In this document: piece after piece, positions 25,416-34,206 of the stretch | How positions within the stretch are numbered: the stretch's first letter is position 1 | Layout of the letters: each line of letters starts with the position of its first letter | Source: Candidatus Chlorohelix allophototropha | Lineage (GTDB): Bacteria; Chloroflexota; Chloroflexia; Chloroheliales; Chloroheliaceae | Direction of reading: 5' to 3' | Length of the DNA: 64,000 nucleotides | Assembly: GCF_030389965.1 (NCBI RefSeq) | Contig: NZ_CP128400.1 | Location: 1,798,001 to 1,862,000 of the forward strand | The notes under the pieces: generated by a model | The model's input: the letters and a program-made list of their open reading frames with translations, nothing else | Told to the model about the DNA's origin: nothing | Database searches by the model: none | Translations under genes and position numbers: made by a program

Positions 25416-26683
25416 ACAACGCCCTGAACATTGCCATACTGAGTGACGTATTCCCGCCCAAGTGCGGCGGAAGCGGTTGGAGCAGCTTTTATCTGGCGCG
25501 TGCCTTGCAACAACGCGGTCACAATGTGCAGGTGGTTGTGCCGAAAGAGGGCAAAGCCTTCACCACTACCACTCGCGAATATGAGGGCTTGCCCGTCACC
25601 GAGTTTATCTATCCAACCGTTAAAATCCCATTCGCTCGCAACTACACCCGCAACGAACGGCTCTATCCCCGTTTCGCGGATTGGCTGGAAGGTTTTTTCA
25701 AGCAGTATAAAATTCAGGTGGCGCATGGGCAGCATTACCTAACCATCCCTCCCGCGATTATTGCCGCCCAAAAGAGCGGCGCGGTCAGTCTCGCCACCAT
25801 CCGCGATTACTGGGCGGTATGCTACTGGACGACTCACCTGAGCGGAAATAAGGTTTGCCCTGGATGCAGCCCGGTCAACCGCTTGAAGTGCCTCTACCGA
25901 AATCAGGGCGCGTTTGGAATAGCTGCCGCGCCTGTTTCGCTCTATATGGCTGCCAATTTGCGCCTCAAGCAAAAATGGCTGGCACAGGCAGATGCGGTGC
26001 TAGGAGTTAGCCATTATGTCGCTAGTAAGCTCGCGCCCTTTGTACCGCCCGAACGCTTGCGCGTGTTACCAACCTTCGTTGACCTCGATCAATTGCAGGA
26101 AATTGCCGGGCAGAAATCTAGCCTGAAAGTTAGCGAACCTTATTTGCTGTATATGGGCAAGCTGGAGGAAAACAAGGGTGCGGGGATGCTGCTGGACGTA
26201 TTGCGTATCGCCCGTCCTGCTATTCCCACGCTGGTAGCAGGCGAGGGCAGTATGCGATCCAGCCTTGAGGAAACCGCCACGCGCGAAGGCTTGAATATAA
26301 AGTTTTTGGGTTGGGTGGAACACGATGAAGCATTAAAGCTACTGGCAAAAGCCGAAGCGTTGCTCTTTACCTCGCTGTGGCACGAACCGCTTAGTCGGGT
26401 GCTGCTGGAAGCCATCGGGCTAGGCGCATTGGTAGTTGGCATCAATACCGGCGGTACGCCCGACGCAATCGAAGATGGGGTAAGCGGTGCGTTGGCTACC
26501 ACACCTGCCGAAATGGGCGAAAAGCTTAAGGAATTGCTCAAGCCGGAGAACGCCGAAAAGCGCACACAGATGCGTGCCGCCGCTCTACAAGTCGCCCGTG
26601 AAAGATTCAGCCAGCCTGTAGTAATTGCCCGTACTGAGCAGCTTTATTACGATTTACTGGCGCAGAAAAGGACAGAACGTTGA
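25412..26683 (+). CDS. GT4-family glycosyltransferase
   Basis: Retaining GT-B glycosyltransferase of 423 residues. The N-terminal domain has the glycine-rich loop PPKCGGSGWSS. The C-terminal nucleotide-sugar domain has LLYMGKLEENKG and the EX7E motif in HEPLSRVLLEAIGLG. A cysteine-rich insert (CPGCSPVNRLKC, about 149-160) is seen in some capsular and exopolysaccharide enzymes and could bind a metal. It is coupled to galT upstream and to a second GT4 gene downstream by 4-bp overlaps. Donor and acceptor are unknown. Confidence 0.88.
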   Translation: MNNALNIAILSDVFPPKCGGSGWSSFYLARALQQRGHNVQVVVPKEGKAFTTTTREYEGLPVTEFIYPTVKIPFARNYTRNERLYPRFADWLEGFFKQYKIQVAHGQHYLTIPPAIIAAQKSGAVSLATIRDYWAVCYWTTHLSGNKVCPGCSPVNRLKCLYRNQGAFGIAAAPVSLYMAANLRLKQKWLAQADAVLGVSHYVASKLAPFVPPERLRVLPTFVDLDQLQEIAGQKSSLKVSEPYLLYMGKLEENKGAGMLLDVLRIARPAIPTLVAGEGSMRSSLEETATREGLNIKFLGWVEHDEALKLLAKAEALLFTSLWHEPLSRVLLEAIGLGALVVGINTGGTPDAIEDGVSGALATTPAEMGEKLKELLKPENAEKRTQMRAAALQVARERFSQPVVIARTEQLYYDLLAQKRTER

Positions 26684-27876
26684 TTATTGCGCATCTGGCG
26701 CGGGTGTGCTACCCCTTTCACCCCTTTGGTGGGCTTGAACAACACGTTTACAGACTGACCCAAGAACTGGCGCGGCTCGGTCATACGGTGCATCTTTTTA
26801 CCCAACCGCCCGACCCTTTTTATTTTCAGCAAGAAGCGGTGCGCTGGCGAGGCGAAGTAATACACCACTATTTGCCTTACCAAACCATAAAACTTTTGCG
26901 CCGTAACTCTATTCCCGACAGGCTGGTTAACTACCCGCTTTTCAGCCTGCGCCTTGCCCGTGAGGTGCGCCATTTTACGCCCGCCCCTGACGTAATCCAC
27001 GCGCATGGATTGGCAGCTTTCGGTGTGGCAATGCAACCTTTACCGGGCGTGCCGTTGGTGCTAAACCCACATGGCATGGAAGAATTTAAAAACGTTTCGC
27101 GGCTCAAGCAAGGCGCGTATGCCCCTTTTCGCGCCATGTTGCGGACTGCCGCACAGCGCAGCGCCGCCATCATCGCCACCGATAGGGCGTTAATACCCGA
27201 AGTTTCGCGCTATCTAAAGGCCCCGGACAGCAAAACGCGCCTCATCCCAAACGCGGTTGACCTTGAAGAAATTGACGCAAAACTAGCCAGCGCAAAGCCA
27301 GTCACCCAACCCGCCGATACAAGGCTTATCCTCAGCGTGGGTAGGCTCGAACAAAACAAGGGCTTCGACATAGGGTTACAGGCTTTGAGCCAAATTAGCA
27401 CAGCGCAAGCATGGCGCTGGGTGCTGGTTGGAGAGGGCAGCCAACGTGAGGCGTTAGAGTCGCAAGCTGCTCGACTCGGCTTGAAAGAGCGGGTTTATTT
27501 TGCGGGAAAGATTACGGACGAAGAATTGTACGGCTACTACCGCCGCGCCGATATTTTCTTACACCCTACCTTGTACGAAGGTAGCTCACTAGTCACATTA
27601 GAGGCGTTGGCATGTGGCATCCCGGTAGTAGCAAGCGCAACGGGCGGTATCCCCGACAAAGTTTTTGAAACAGGCGAATTTGAAAACGGCAGATTAGCGT
27701 CACCGGGCGATGCAACAGCGTTGGCTACCCACCTTGCAACACTCCTCGAAATGGAAACCGGAAAAAGGCATGAGCTTGGACAAAACGGGCGCAGGCTGGT
27801 ACAACAGCGTTTTAGCTGGGAAGCAGCCGGCAAAGCTACAGTAAATCTCTACAAAGAATTTTTCCTAATTAAATGA
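26680..27876 (+). CDS. GT4-family glycosyltransferase
   Basis: GT-B glycosyltransferase of 398 residues. The N-terminal loop is FHPFGGLEQHV, the C-terminal domain has LSVGRLEQNKG, and the EX7E motif lies in YEGSSLVTLEALACG. The start is TTG at 26680 overlapping the previous stop (TTGA), which gives the expected short N terminus IIAHLARVCYPF. It ends the galT-GT4-GT4 run that appears to make a surface glycan or glycolipid. Confidence 0.88.
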   Translation: MIIAHLARVCYPFHPFGGLEQHVYRLTQELARLGHTVHLFTQPPDPFYFQQEAVRWRGEVIHHYLPYQTIKLLRRNSIPDRLVNYPLFSLRLAREVRHFTPAPDVIHAHGLAAFGVAMQPLPGVPLVLNPHGMEEFKNVSRLKQGAYAPFRAMLRTAAQRSAAIIATDRALIPEVSRYLKAPDSKTRLIPNAVDLEEIDAKLASAKPVTQPADTRLILSVGRLEQNKGFDIGLQALSQISTAQAWRWVLVGEGSQREALESQAARLGLKERVYFAGKITDEELYGYYRRADIFLHPTLYEGSSLVTLEALACGIPVVASATGGIPDKVFETGEFENGRLASPGDATALATHLATLLEMETGKRHELGQNGRRLVQQRFSWEAAGKATVNLYKEFFLIK

Positions 27877-27883
27877 TAATTGT

Positions 27884-27912
27884 TTGTGATTTGTCCAAGC
27901 TTTGTATATAAT
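27884..27912 (+). promoter_or_regulatory. Promoter of the Rieske-protein gene
   Basis: -35 TTGTGA (27884-27889), a 17-bp spacer and a perfect -10 TATAAT (27907-27912). A 60-base or longer A+T-rich leader leads to the ATG at 27983. Confidence 0.55.
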
Positions 27913-27982
27913 TTGTGGATAAGGTTAAAATCCTTTTACCATATACATACAATATACTATTTTAACAAAAAGTTGGTTAAAC

Positions 27983-28348
27983 ATGCTTGAACAAAATAAT
28001 ATCAGCAGTTATAACATAGATAATGATGGCTATCTTTTGCTGGCGCATGTTTCAGAAATTGCGCCCGGCTCTATCAAAAGAGTAATACTAGAAGAAAAGG
28101 ATTGGGAGGTAGCGATTGTCAACACCAACGGCAAGATTTACGCTTTTCGTGATGTTTGCCCACACCGCGCGCTCCCCCTTAGTGTCGGCAGAGTAGAAGG
28201 CTGTAGAGTCGTTTGCATTGCACATACATGGAAATTTGACCTTGAAGATGGCGGTAAAGCAGCCTGCCCGCCTATCCGCAAGTCGCTTGAAACCTATCCG
28301 GTGCGGGTAGAGCAAGGCAACATTTGGGTCAAGGTGCGAATTTGGTAA
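27983..28348 (+). CDS. Rieske [2Fe-2S] ferredoxin-like protein
   Basis: Soluble Rieske protein of 121 residues. The cluster ligands are complete: Cys59-x-His61 (CPH) and Cys78-x2-His81 (CIAH). It lacks a membrane anchor and the disulfide cysteines of cytochrome bc Rieske proteins, so it resembles ferredoxins of dioxygenases or the NirD-like small subunit. No partner oxygenase or reductase is adjacent. Its stop codon directly abuts that of the convergent gene. Confidence 0.88.
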   Translation: MLEQNNISSYNIDNDGYLLLAHVSEIAPGSIKRVILEEKDWEVAIVNTNGKIYAFRDVCPHRALPLSVGRVEGCRVVCIAHTWKFDLEDGGKAACPPIRKSLETYPVRVEQGNIWVKVRIW

Positions 28349-29545
28349 TTAAGTGCCAAGCCCGCGCTCGGCGATTACGGTGAAAAGCGCAATCCACAGT
28401 AGAAATTGAACAATCAAGGTTGCGCCAAAGAAAATCAAGCCAAGGATTCGTTCGCGTTTGTGTATCACTGCACCGAAAATAGAATTGAGCAATACTGCGC
28501 TGAGACCGACAAAGGGAAGCCACATTACGTCACCTTTTGAAGAAATGCGGTCAACTTCGCCTAGCTTATTGAAGTGCAAGCGCACTAAATCGGGCAAGTT
28601 CGGCAATCGCCAAAGCAGATAAACAAACATTAGCAAATTCAGGGCAACCCCTACCGCAATCAAACTACGCCCAAGCCAATCATGCCAGAGCGGGTGATTC
28701 AAAGTCAGCCCGCCCTGTATTTCCTCCTTGACGTTTTCGGTAGCCCCTAGATTCTTGCGTAGCTTGTACTCAATTAGAAATTGTTGCGGGTCTTGCGGAC
28801 TGAGCGCGTAAACCGAAGAAGCGGTACGTATTATCAAGGTATTCTCAAGCGTTACGGTAGAATAAAACTGGATTTCACCCAACGGCTCAAGCAAACCTCG
28901 ATTTACGTAATAGCCCTTCCAATAAGAAAATAGCCTCATTCGGGGCTTGAGACGGGGCAAGAGCAAACCCTTAACGGTAAACGGTGGCGTCTTTCTAGGC
29001 GAGGGCGTTTCAACTTTTTGCGCCGTTTGTGCTTCGGTTGATTTCTCATCCGCCACATGCACCACCACGGCTTCGGCTATCTCGTCTTCTGGCGTTGTTT
29101 TCGCCTCCGCGACAACCTCAGCAACAGGTTCAGCCGAAGCAAAAACGCTCTCCACCTCTTCGGGGTTAGGTATAACCTGTGAGGGAGTTACTTTCTGACG
29201 CGCGATTTCGCTTAAAACTATATTGGCGGGAAGCAAATGTTGGATATTGGCAAGAGGGATAACCTGCCTGCGATCGCCCAAGGCAATGACGATTGCATTA
29301 CGGTCGAGGCTATAACGAAGGCGGTAGAAGTTGAAGGTACGAAAGGCAAGCCCGACTAAAACCGCCAGCAAAAGGAAGCATAGCAAACCCATGCCGAACG
29401 TGCCGAAATTTGCTCCTGCACTGTCAGGAGCTTGAGTTGCTACGATAGTTTGCCAGAGCATTCCACCGAGCAACCCCACCGTGAGGAGTGTCAGGATAAT
29501 TCCAATGACACCACCCCACGAAGAAACAGGTTTCCAGTTTTTCAT
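28349..29545 (-). CDS. DUF1648-type membrane protein
   Basis: 398 residues. Two N-terminal helices (about 12-33 and 48-68) precede a domain that looks PH-like, interrupted by an acidic, valine- and alanine-rich insert (about 125-185). The C-terminal membrane part (about 290-398) contains LPDLVRLHFNKLGEVDRISSK, which matches the DUF1648 motif found near SdpI-like immunity proteins. No bacteriocin gene is nearby. Function unknown. Confidence 0.7.
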   Translation of the reverse strand: MKNWKPVSSWGGVIGIILTLLTVGLLGGMLWQTIVATQAPDSAGANFGTFGMGLLCFLLLAVLVGLAFRTFNFYRLRYSLDRNAIVIALGDRRQVIPLANIQHLLPANIVLSEIARQKVTPSQVIPNPEEVESVFASAEPVAEVVAEAKTTPEDEIAEAVVVHVADEKSTEAQTAQKVETPSPRKTPPFTVKGLLLPRLKPRMRLFSYWKGYYVNRGLLEPLGEIQFYSTVTLENTLIIRTASSVYALSPQDPQQFLIEYKLRKNLGATENVKEEIQGGLTLNHPLWHDWLGRSLIAVGVALNLLMFVYLLWRLPNLPDLVRLHFNKLGEVDRISSKGDVMWLPFVGLSAVLLNSIFGAVIHKRERILGLIFFGATLIVQFLLWIALFTVIAERGLGT

Positions 29546-29572
29546 TTTAGAATAGTCGGTGCAAATTCGGTC

Positions 29573-30514
29573 CTAGACCTGAGCTATCGCATCGGAAGTC
29601 TGGTAAACCGGAGTACACCAAGATAGATATACAGGATTTTTGCCGCGTACTACATCGTCATAAAGCTTTTGCAGCCTTTGTGCGAACGGGCCAATAGCAC
29701 CGTCACCTACAGGGCGGCGATCAACCGAAATCACCGGGGCAACCTGCGCCCCCGTGCCACACAGTAAAATCTCATCGGCAATGTACAACTCGGTGCGGTC
29801 AATCACCCGGTCTACGGTTTCAATACCCAACCCTTCGCGGGCTAACGTAATAATGGTGTTGCGGGTAATACCCACCAGAATGTTCTCGCTCACGGGCGGA
29901 GTTACCAGCTTGCCGCCTACGTACATGAAAAAGTTTTCGGCGCTACCTTCCGATACATGCCCATCGGAGGTAAGCATAATTGCCTCATCAAAGCCGTTAA
30001 GCAGGGCTTCAGTTTTGGCAAAGGCGCTATTGACATATGCTCCCGCGATTTTGCTACGCGCCGGAATCATATTATCATCAATGCGCTTCCAGCTACTAAC
30101 CCCTACCTTCAAACCATCAGTGCTGACATATGCGCCGAAAGGCTGGCAGGTAATGCAAAATTCATACTTTAGGTCGTGCAGCCTTACCCCGATTACTTCG
30201 GATGCGATATAAGCGGTTGGGCGGATATAAATATTTTCCTTGAACCCGGCGCGTCGCACCAGTTCGGTAGTAATTTCGCACAGTTCATCTACCGTACCGG
30301 GTAACTTAAACCCAAGGATGCGCACACTATTTGCGAGGCGTTCGTAGTGTTCACGCAGCCGGAAGAGATATAGCTCTTGCTTTTCTTCATTCCAGTAGCC
30401 TCGAATACCCTCGAAACAAGCCGTTCCATAGTTGAAGGCATGGGTCATTATGCTGATTTTTGCTTCGGCAAGGGGAACGTATTTGCCCTCAAAATAGCAC
30501 ATTACGTTTGACAT
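29573..30514 (-). CDS. ilvE: Branched-chain amino-acid aminotransferase
   Basis: Fold-type IV PLP enzyme that transaminates Leu, Ile and Val with 2-oxoglutarate. 313 residues from the ATG at 30514; the frame is open to a TTG seven codons earlier, but GAGGAG lies there as the ribosome site. Lys155 in SKIAGAYVNSA is the PLP Schiff-base lysine. FEGIRGYW (34-41) and MLTSDGHVSEGSAENFF are typical of IlvE. It is transcribed alone from an extended -10 promoter. Confidence 0.93.
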   Translation of the reverse strand: MSNVMCYFEGKYVPLAEAKISIMTHAFNYGTACFEGIRGYWNEEKQELYLFRLREHYERLANSVRILGFKLPGTVDELCEITTELVRRAGFKENIYIRPTAYIASEVIGVRLHDLKYEFCITCQPFGAYVSTDGLKVGVSSWKRIDDNMIPARSKIAGAYVNSAFAKTEALLNGFDEAIMLTSDGHVSEGSAENFFMYVGGKLVTPPVSENILVGITRNTIITLAREGLGIETVDRVIDRTELYIADEILLCGTGAQVAPVISVDRRPVGDGAIGPFAQRLQKLYDDVVRGKNPVYLSWCTPVYQTSDAIAQV

Positions 30515-30563
30515 CTTGAAAATCCATCTCCTCAAAATCTAGGCTGATAGAACACTAAAGGGC

Positions 30564-30572
30564 ATTATATCA
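30564..30572 (-). promoter_or_regulatory. Extended -10 promoter of ilvE
   Basis: TGATATAAT on the minus strand, giving a 40-odd-base leader before the ilvE ATG. The bases after the hexamer (GCCC) recur at two other promoters in this area. Confidence 0.5.
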
Positions 30573-30594
30573 CAAATGTATCGAGCATTTGCCC

Positions 30595-31776
30595 TTACTT
30601 CGAGTCTTCCTCCTCGCTAACGCTTGTCTGGCTCGTAGCTTGAGAAGCTTCGGCTGATTCCGCTTCTGAATTATTGCCGTCAGCGTCTTCTTCAAAGGAA
30701 TCTTCAGCCTGTGGCGCTTCATCATCTACGGTATCTGTTACCAATTGGCGTGGCGCAACTCGCACCGAAAGGGCTTCATCATCGCGAGTTGGGTGGGCGC
30801 GATGTCTCCAGATAAACCAAACCGAACCGATAAAGATAGAGACAATTGACAACATTTGCGCGCTACGGATACCGCCACTCACCGGGTCGCCGATGATATA
30901 AAGCGAATCGGTGCGCATCGCTTCCACTATAAACCGCCCGATGCTATAAAACACCAGATAAGCTAGGAAAATATCGCCATCACGCAAGCGAATTTTCAGA
31001 GCGCGTTGTACCCGCTTCGGATACATAACCATAAACAGCAAGGTGATAAACACCGCGTAATCCCAGATGGATTCGTAGAAAAAAGTGGGGTGAAACAGTG
31101 AATCGGCAGGAATCGCCTGACATGTGGTATTGACTGTGCCGGGAGTAACGCCGGAAGTGCGGTATTCGCAGGGGATTTTTAAGCCCCATGGTAAATCCGT
31201 TTGGCTACCGTAAGCTTCATTATTGAAAAAGTTGCCCCAACGACCCATTGCCTGTGCCACAATCAATCCGGGTACGATAAAATCAGCCCAGCGCATGAAT
31301 TTAATGCCTGTAAATTGCCGATAAATCAACGCGGCAATGATACCGCCGATTACTGCGCCCTGTATCGCAATACCGCCACGCCACACCTCGAAGAAACCGG
31401 GATGCTGTGGGTCACCAAAGGAATAAAGGTAATCTTTGTATTTTTCCCAAGTGTTGATTACATACCATAACCGAGCGAACAGGATGCCGAATACCAGTAA
31501 AAACGGCAACATTCCCCAAGCATGATTCGGGTCTTCACCGCGCCGTTCCGCCAGATATTGCGCAATAAAGAGTGCGAAAACTACCCCTACTGTAATTACA
31601 ATACCGTACCAGCGAAAGGTTAGGCTACCTAACTGGAGCGCAATCGGGTTATTTCCGCCTTCCAACCGCAACAGAAAGAAGATAGTGAATACTGCCGAAT
31701 AAACCAGCAGGATACCCGGTAAAGTCAATAGAAATTTAAATATGTCAAATTCTTTTTTGGTTCGGTTCAACGCCAT
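30595..31776 (-). CDS. lgt: Prolipoprotein diacylglyceryl transferase
   Basis: Integral membrane enzyme that attaches diacylglycerol to the lipobox cysteine of prolipoproteins. About seven helices. The Lgt signature GRWGNFFNNEAYG is intact. After the last helix there is an acidic tail of about 60 residues (rich in Asp, Glu, Ser), longer than in typical Lgt. I place the start at 31776, with GGAG nine bases upstream; an ATG at 31791 is also in frame but lacks a ribosome site. It is useful here, since a lipobox esterase is encoded at 48 kb. Confidence 0.92.
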   Translation of the reverse strand: MALNRTKKEFDIFKFLLTLPGILLVYSAVFTIFFLLRLEGGNNPIALQLGSLTFRWYGIVITVGVVFALFIAQYLAERRGEDPNHAWGMLPFLLVFGILFARLWYVINTWEKYKDYLYSFGDPQHPGFFEVWRGGIAIQGAVIGGIIAALIYRQFTGIKFMRWADFIVPGLIVAQAMGRWGNFFNNEAYGSQTDLPWGLKIPCEYRTSGVTPGTVNTTCQAIPADSLFHPTFFYESIWDYAVFITLLFMVMYPKRVQRALKIRLRDGDIFLAYLVFYSIGRFIVEAMRTDSLYIIGDPVSGGIRSAQMLSIVSIFIGSVWFIWRHRAHPTRDDEALSVRVAPRQLVTDTVDDEAPQAEDSFEEDADGNNSEAESAEASQATSQTSVSEEEDSK

Positions 31777-31818
31777 TTTTGGGTTCTCCATTTATTGTGG
31801 GTAAATTTTCACTGAGGC

Positions 31819-31827
31819 ATTATACCA
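31819..31827 (-). promoter_or_regulatory. Extended -10 promoter of lgt
   Basis: TGGTATAAT on the minus strand, followed by GCC, about 43 bases before the preferred lgt start. No clear -35, as expected for extended -10 promoters. Confidence 0.5.
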
Positions 31828-31847
31828 TCAGCGACCGAAACCGATTT

Positions 31848-32636
31848 TTATTTTCTTCCGTAAACAACCTTGCGGCGGCGTAGGCGGCTTAACAAATATT
31901 CCAGCAAAAGCACCACCAGCGCCAACAATAGGTTGATAACAGCGGCAAAGGCAAAAACCCATGTCAAATTGCCAAGGAAACTTATTACCTTTTGTTGATA
32001 TTCTAATGAAATAGGCGGCAGAAAGCCCAGAAAGCCCAGTGTCGCCAATATAGCGGCAGGTAGCACAAATCCCAGCAACCAAGGACGACGGTCAGCCGAG
32101 CTTGGCAACATACCGTTGCTAATGGTGAAGACAAGATACAACCAGAGTAGGTTTATCGGCTGCGAAACTGTTTTCAGCAAGTCGGCAGGGAGATTTTGAA
32201 AGATATGCAGTATTTGCGTCCCATCCGAGAACCCGTAGCGAAACTGTAGCAAATTCGCGATAAAAGCTAACGCCACTATTCCGGTTAGCAACGGCGCAAT
32301 ACCGATCAAGCTTTGGCGCAGGGGGTCGGTCTTATATATTTCAACGTAGCCTAGAATTACTTTGTTGTTTTGCGCTCGATTTTTGGATGGGCTGAACAAA
32401 GCCATATCTCCGGTGGGTACAAACAGCACTTTCGCCACTAGCCAATGGCTTAGCTCGTGCAGAATCACGCCGGGAGCGAGCAACCAGAAATAGAAACTTG
32501 AGGCGGGTCCGGGCTTGCCGAATATCAGTAGCCCTAGCCCCTGTATGTGACGAGAGAGCCACGACTGAAGTAACCAGTAAGCGGCAAACATCAAATATAG
32601 CCAGCAAAGGGCGTTAACCCAGATTTCCCAACTCAT
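31848..32636 (-). CDS. M50-like membrane metalloprotease
   Basis: 262 residues with about six hydrophobic segments. HELSH at 60-64, within a membrane segment, is the HExxH zinc motif in the form used by site-2 proteases (M50). I do not see the second conserved motif with the third metal ligand (NPDG-like), so it may be a divergent or non-catalytic member. It overlaps the upstream glycosyltransferase gene by 4 bp (ATGA). Confidence 0.65.
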   Translation of the reverse strand: MSWEIWVNALCWLYLMFAAYWLLQSWLSRHIQGLGLLIFGKPGPASSFYFWLLAPGVILHELSHWLVAKVLFVPTGDMALFSPSKNRAQNNKVILGYVEIYKTDPLRQSLIGIAPLLTGIVALAFIANLLQFRYGFSDGTQILHIFQNLPADLLKTVSQPINLLWLYLVFTISNGMLPSSADRRPWLLGFVLPAAILATLGFLGFLPPISLEYQQKVISFLGNLTWVFAFAAVINLLLALVVLLLEYLLSRLRRRKVVYGRK

Positions 32637-34033
32637 GAAAATTTAGACCTGACCTTACTCCACCAACGGCGCAGGGGTGAGGCTTCTAGCCCTTTAAGAC
32701 GTGTTTCCATCTCGTGCGCCCACTGCTCAATTGTACTAATATGGGCGTTTTTAGCCTCCAGTTGACTTTCCAATTCTGCCAACTTTTTCTCCAAATCCAG
32801 CCTACTGTCCGCGCTATTTCCAGAGTCGGGCGCTTTACGGGGGTTTGCCGCCCATTCCAGCAACGGCGCAGTAGTGACTTGGTAATGGTAATGCTCATAC
32901 ACAAAGTGTTGCCCCTGTTCGCCTGCCACTTTAAGCGCAAGGGGGGTTTTTGCCAGTTCACCTAGCAAATCTCCCAACCGCTCACTAGCGCCATGCGGAA
33001 AGGTGAAAACTGCCCCGGCGTTTTCTAATTCGGTTACAAGTTCCGCGCCCCGTGTGGCTATTGCTGGCAGACCATATTTTAGCCAATCAACCAGACGGGT
33101 GCGACTGCCTAGCACCGCTTCATAGCTCCACTTATCCAGTATTATACCTAGATTTGCCTCAAGGTAAAAATTGTGCAGCGTTTCAAACGGCTGCCACCCT
33201 AGCAAGTGATAACGCTGGCAATATGCGGAAGTTTCAACCAGTTGGCAAAAACGGGGATAGGTAGCTACATCGTGCGGCGGTAGCGTTCCTCCGGTTGAAA
33301 CAAAATGCAAATCTGGATATTGTGACATGGCGTGGTCAAGCCCGGCAAAAAGCGTATCAATATCCGTCCACGTATTGTAACCACCGCTCCACAGCGCCAC
33401 AAAAGCATTTTCAGGCACAATTTTCCCGCGTAGCATATTCCGGTCATGGGGTAAAACGGTGAAATCGGTGCTGGCTGGTAGCGACCATACGAAGCGATAT
33501 CCGTAGGTTGCCGCAGTAAGCCTGCCGCAATGTCCTAACTCGCCCTCAATAGCGTGCTGTTGCGCAACAGAAACTGCGCTGAAAGCATCGGCGCGTTCGA
33601 GTACCGCCCGCTCAAAACGCAGGAAAGGCTCGATTACGCTATCATCGCAATACACCGCGGCTTTTGCCTGCGCCTCCGCCATCGGGCTACCGAAAAGGTC
33701 AGCCCAGAGCGGTAATGAGGACGGCAAGTATAAGGAGGCAAGATACGATGCCCGAACACCCGAACCGACTACCGCTTGCGGCATGCTATCGGCAAGCATT
33801 TTCTCCAAATAATTTTCGGTGGTTATCATAGCTTCCGGTAGAGCGTGAAGCGTGAGATTATCGGCTATAAGGCGAGGTGCTTGAATAGAGTTAGAGCCAA
33901 GCGACACCAACCTAACCTTATGTCCCGCTTCAGCCAATGCCCGTCCAAAATACCATGCCCTGAAACCGGGCGCGCTATGCTTTTCGGATAGTTCGACAGG
34001 CAACGGCCCTTGCCCTATTAGAAGTATTTCCAT
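32633..34033 (-). CDS. Glycosyltransferase with C-terminal coiled coil
   Basis: GT-B-like protein of 466 residues. The N terminus has the family loop (GQGPLPVELSEKHSAPGFRAW), and the middle has VALWSGGYNTWTD and LGWQPFETLHNFY. A C-terminal heptad region (about 410-450, LEKKLAELESQLEAK) could mediate oligomerisation. It resembles glycosyltransferases placed in O-antigen clusters. No ribosome site precedes the ATG, and a -10 box ends six bases before it, so the mRNA is probably leaderless. The M50-like gene overlaps its end. Confidence 0.8.
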   Translation of the reverse strand: MEILLIGQGPLPVELSEKHSAPGFRAWYFGRALAEAGHKVRLVSLGSNSIQAPRLIADNLTLHALPEAMITTENYLEKMLADSMPQAVVGSGVRASYLASLYLPSSLPLWADLFGSPMAEAQAKAAVYCDDSVIEPFLRFERAVLERADAFSAVSVAQQHAIEGELGHCGRLTAATYGYRFVWSLPASTDFTVLPHDRNMLRGKIVPENAFVALWSGGYNTWTDIDTLFAGLDHAMSQYPDLHFVSTGGTLPPHDVATYPRFCQLVETSAYCQRYHLLGWQPFETLHNFYLEANLGIILDKWSYEAVLGSRTRLVDWLKYGLPAIATRGAELVTELENAGAVFTFPHGASERLGDLLGELAKTPLALKVAGEQGQHFVYEHYHYQVTTAPLLEWAANPRKAPDSGNSADSRLDLEKKLAELESQLEAKNAHISTIEQWAHEMETRLKGLEASPLRRWWSKVRSKFS

Positions 34034-34039
34034 AAGGGC

Positions 34040-34069
34040 ATTATAGTTTCAACCTCACCGGATGGTCAA
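34040..34069 (-). promoter_or_regulatory. Strong promoter giving a leaderless glycosyltransferase mRNA
   Basis: Minus-strand -35 TTGACC (34064-34069), 18-bp spacer, -10 TATAAT (34040-34045). The start codon begins seven bases after the -10 box, which is where transcription should start. Confidence 0.7.
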
Positions 34070-34087
34070 TTTGTGCAAATGCACAAA
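34070..34087. promoter_or_regulatory. Perfect 18-bp dyad between divergent promoters
   Basis: TTTGTGCA-AA-TGCACAAA, 8-bp arms, directly abutting the -35 box of the minus-strand promoter and 21 bp before the -35 of the plus-strand promoter. It has the look of a dimer-binding operator, CRP/FNR-like in outline (TGTG...CACA). Confidence 0.6.
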
Positions 34088-34108
34088 GGCTTTTTTAGTT
34101 TGGGCGAT

Positions 34109-34137
34109 TTGCAAAAACTCCCATTTCTTACTATAAT
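34109..34137 (+). promoter_or_regulatory. Promoter of the ANTAR regulator gene
   Basis: -35 TTGCAA (34109-34114), 17-bp spacer, perfect -10 TATAAT (34132-34137), about 60 bases before the ATG. Confidence 0.6.
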
Positions 34138-34206
34138 TCCATCGATTTTATTTGCGTATGTTTGATTTTGTTGTAATATATAAAAGCAATAATTGGAGAA
34201 ATAAAT

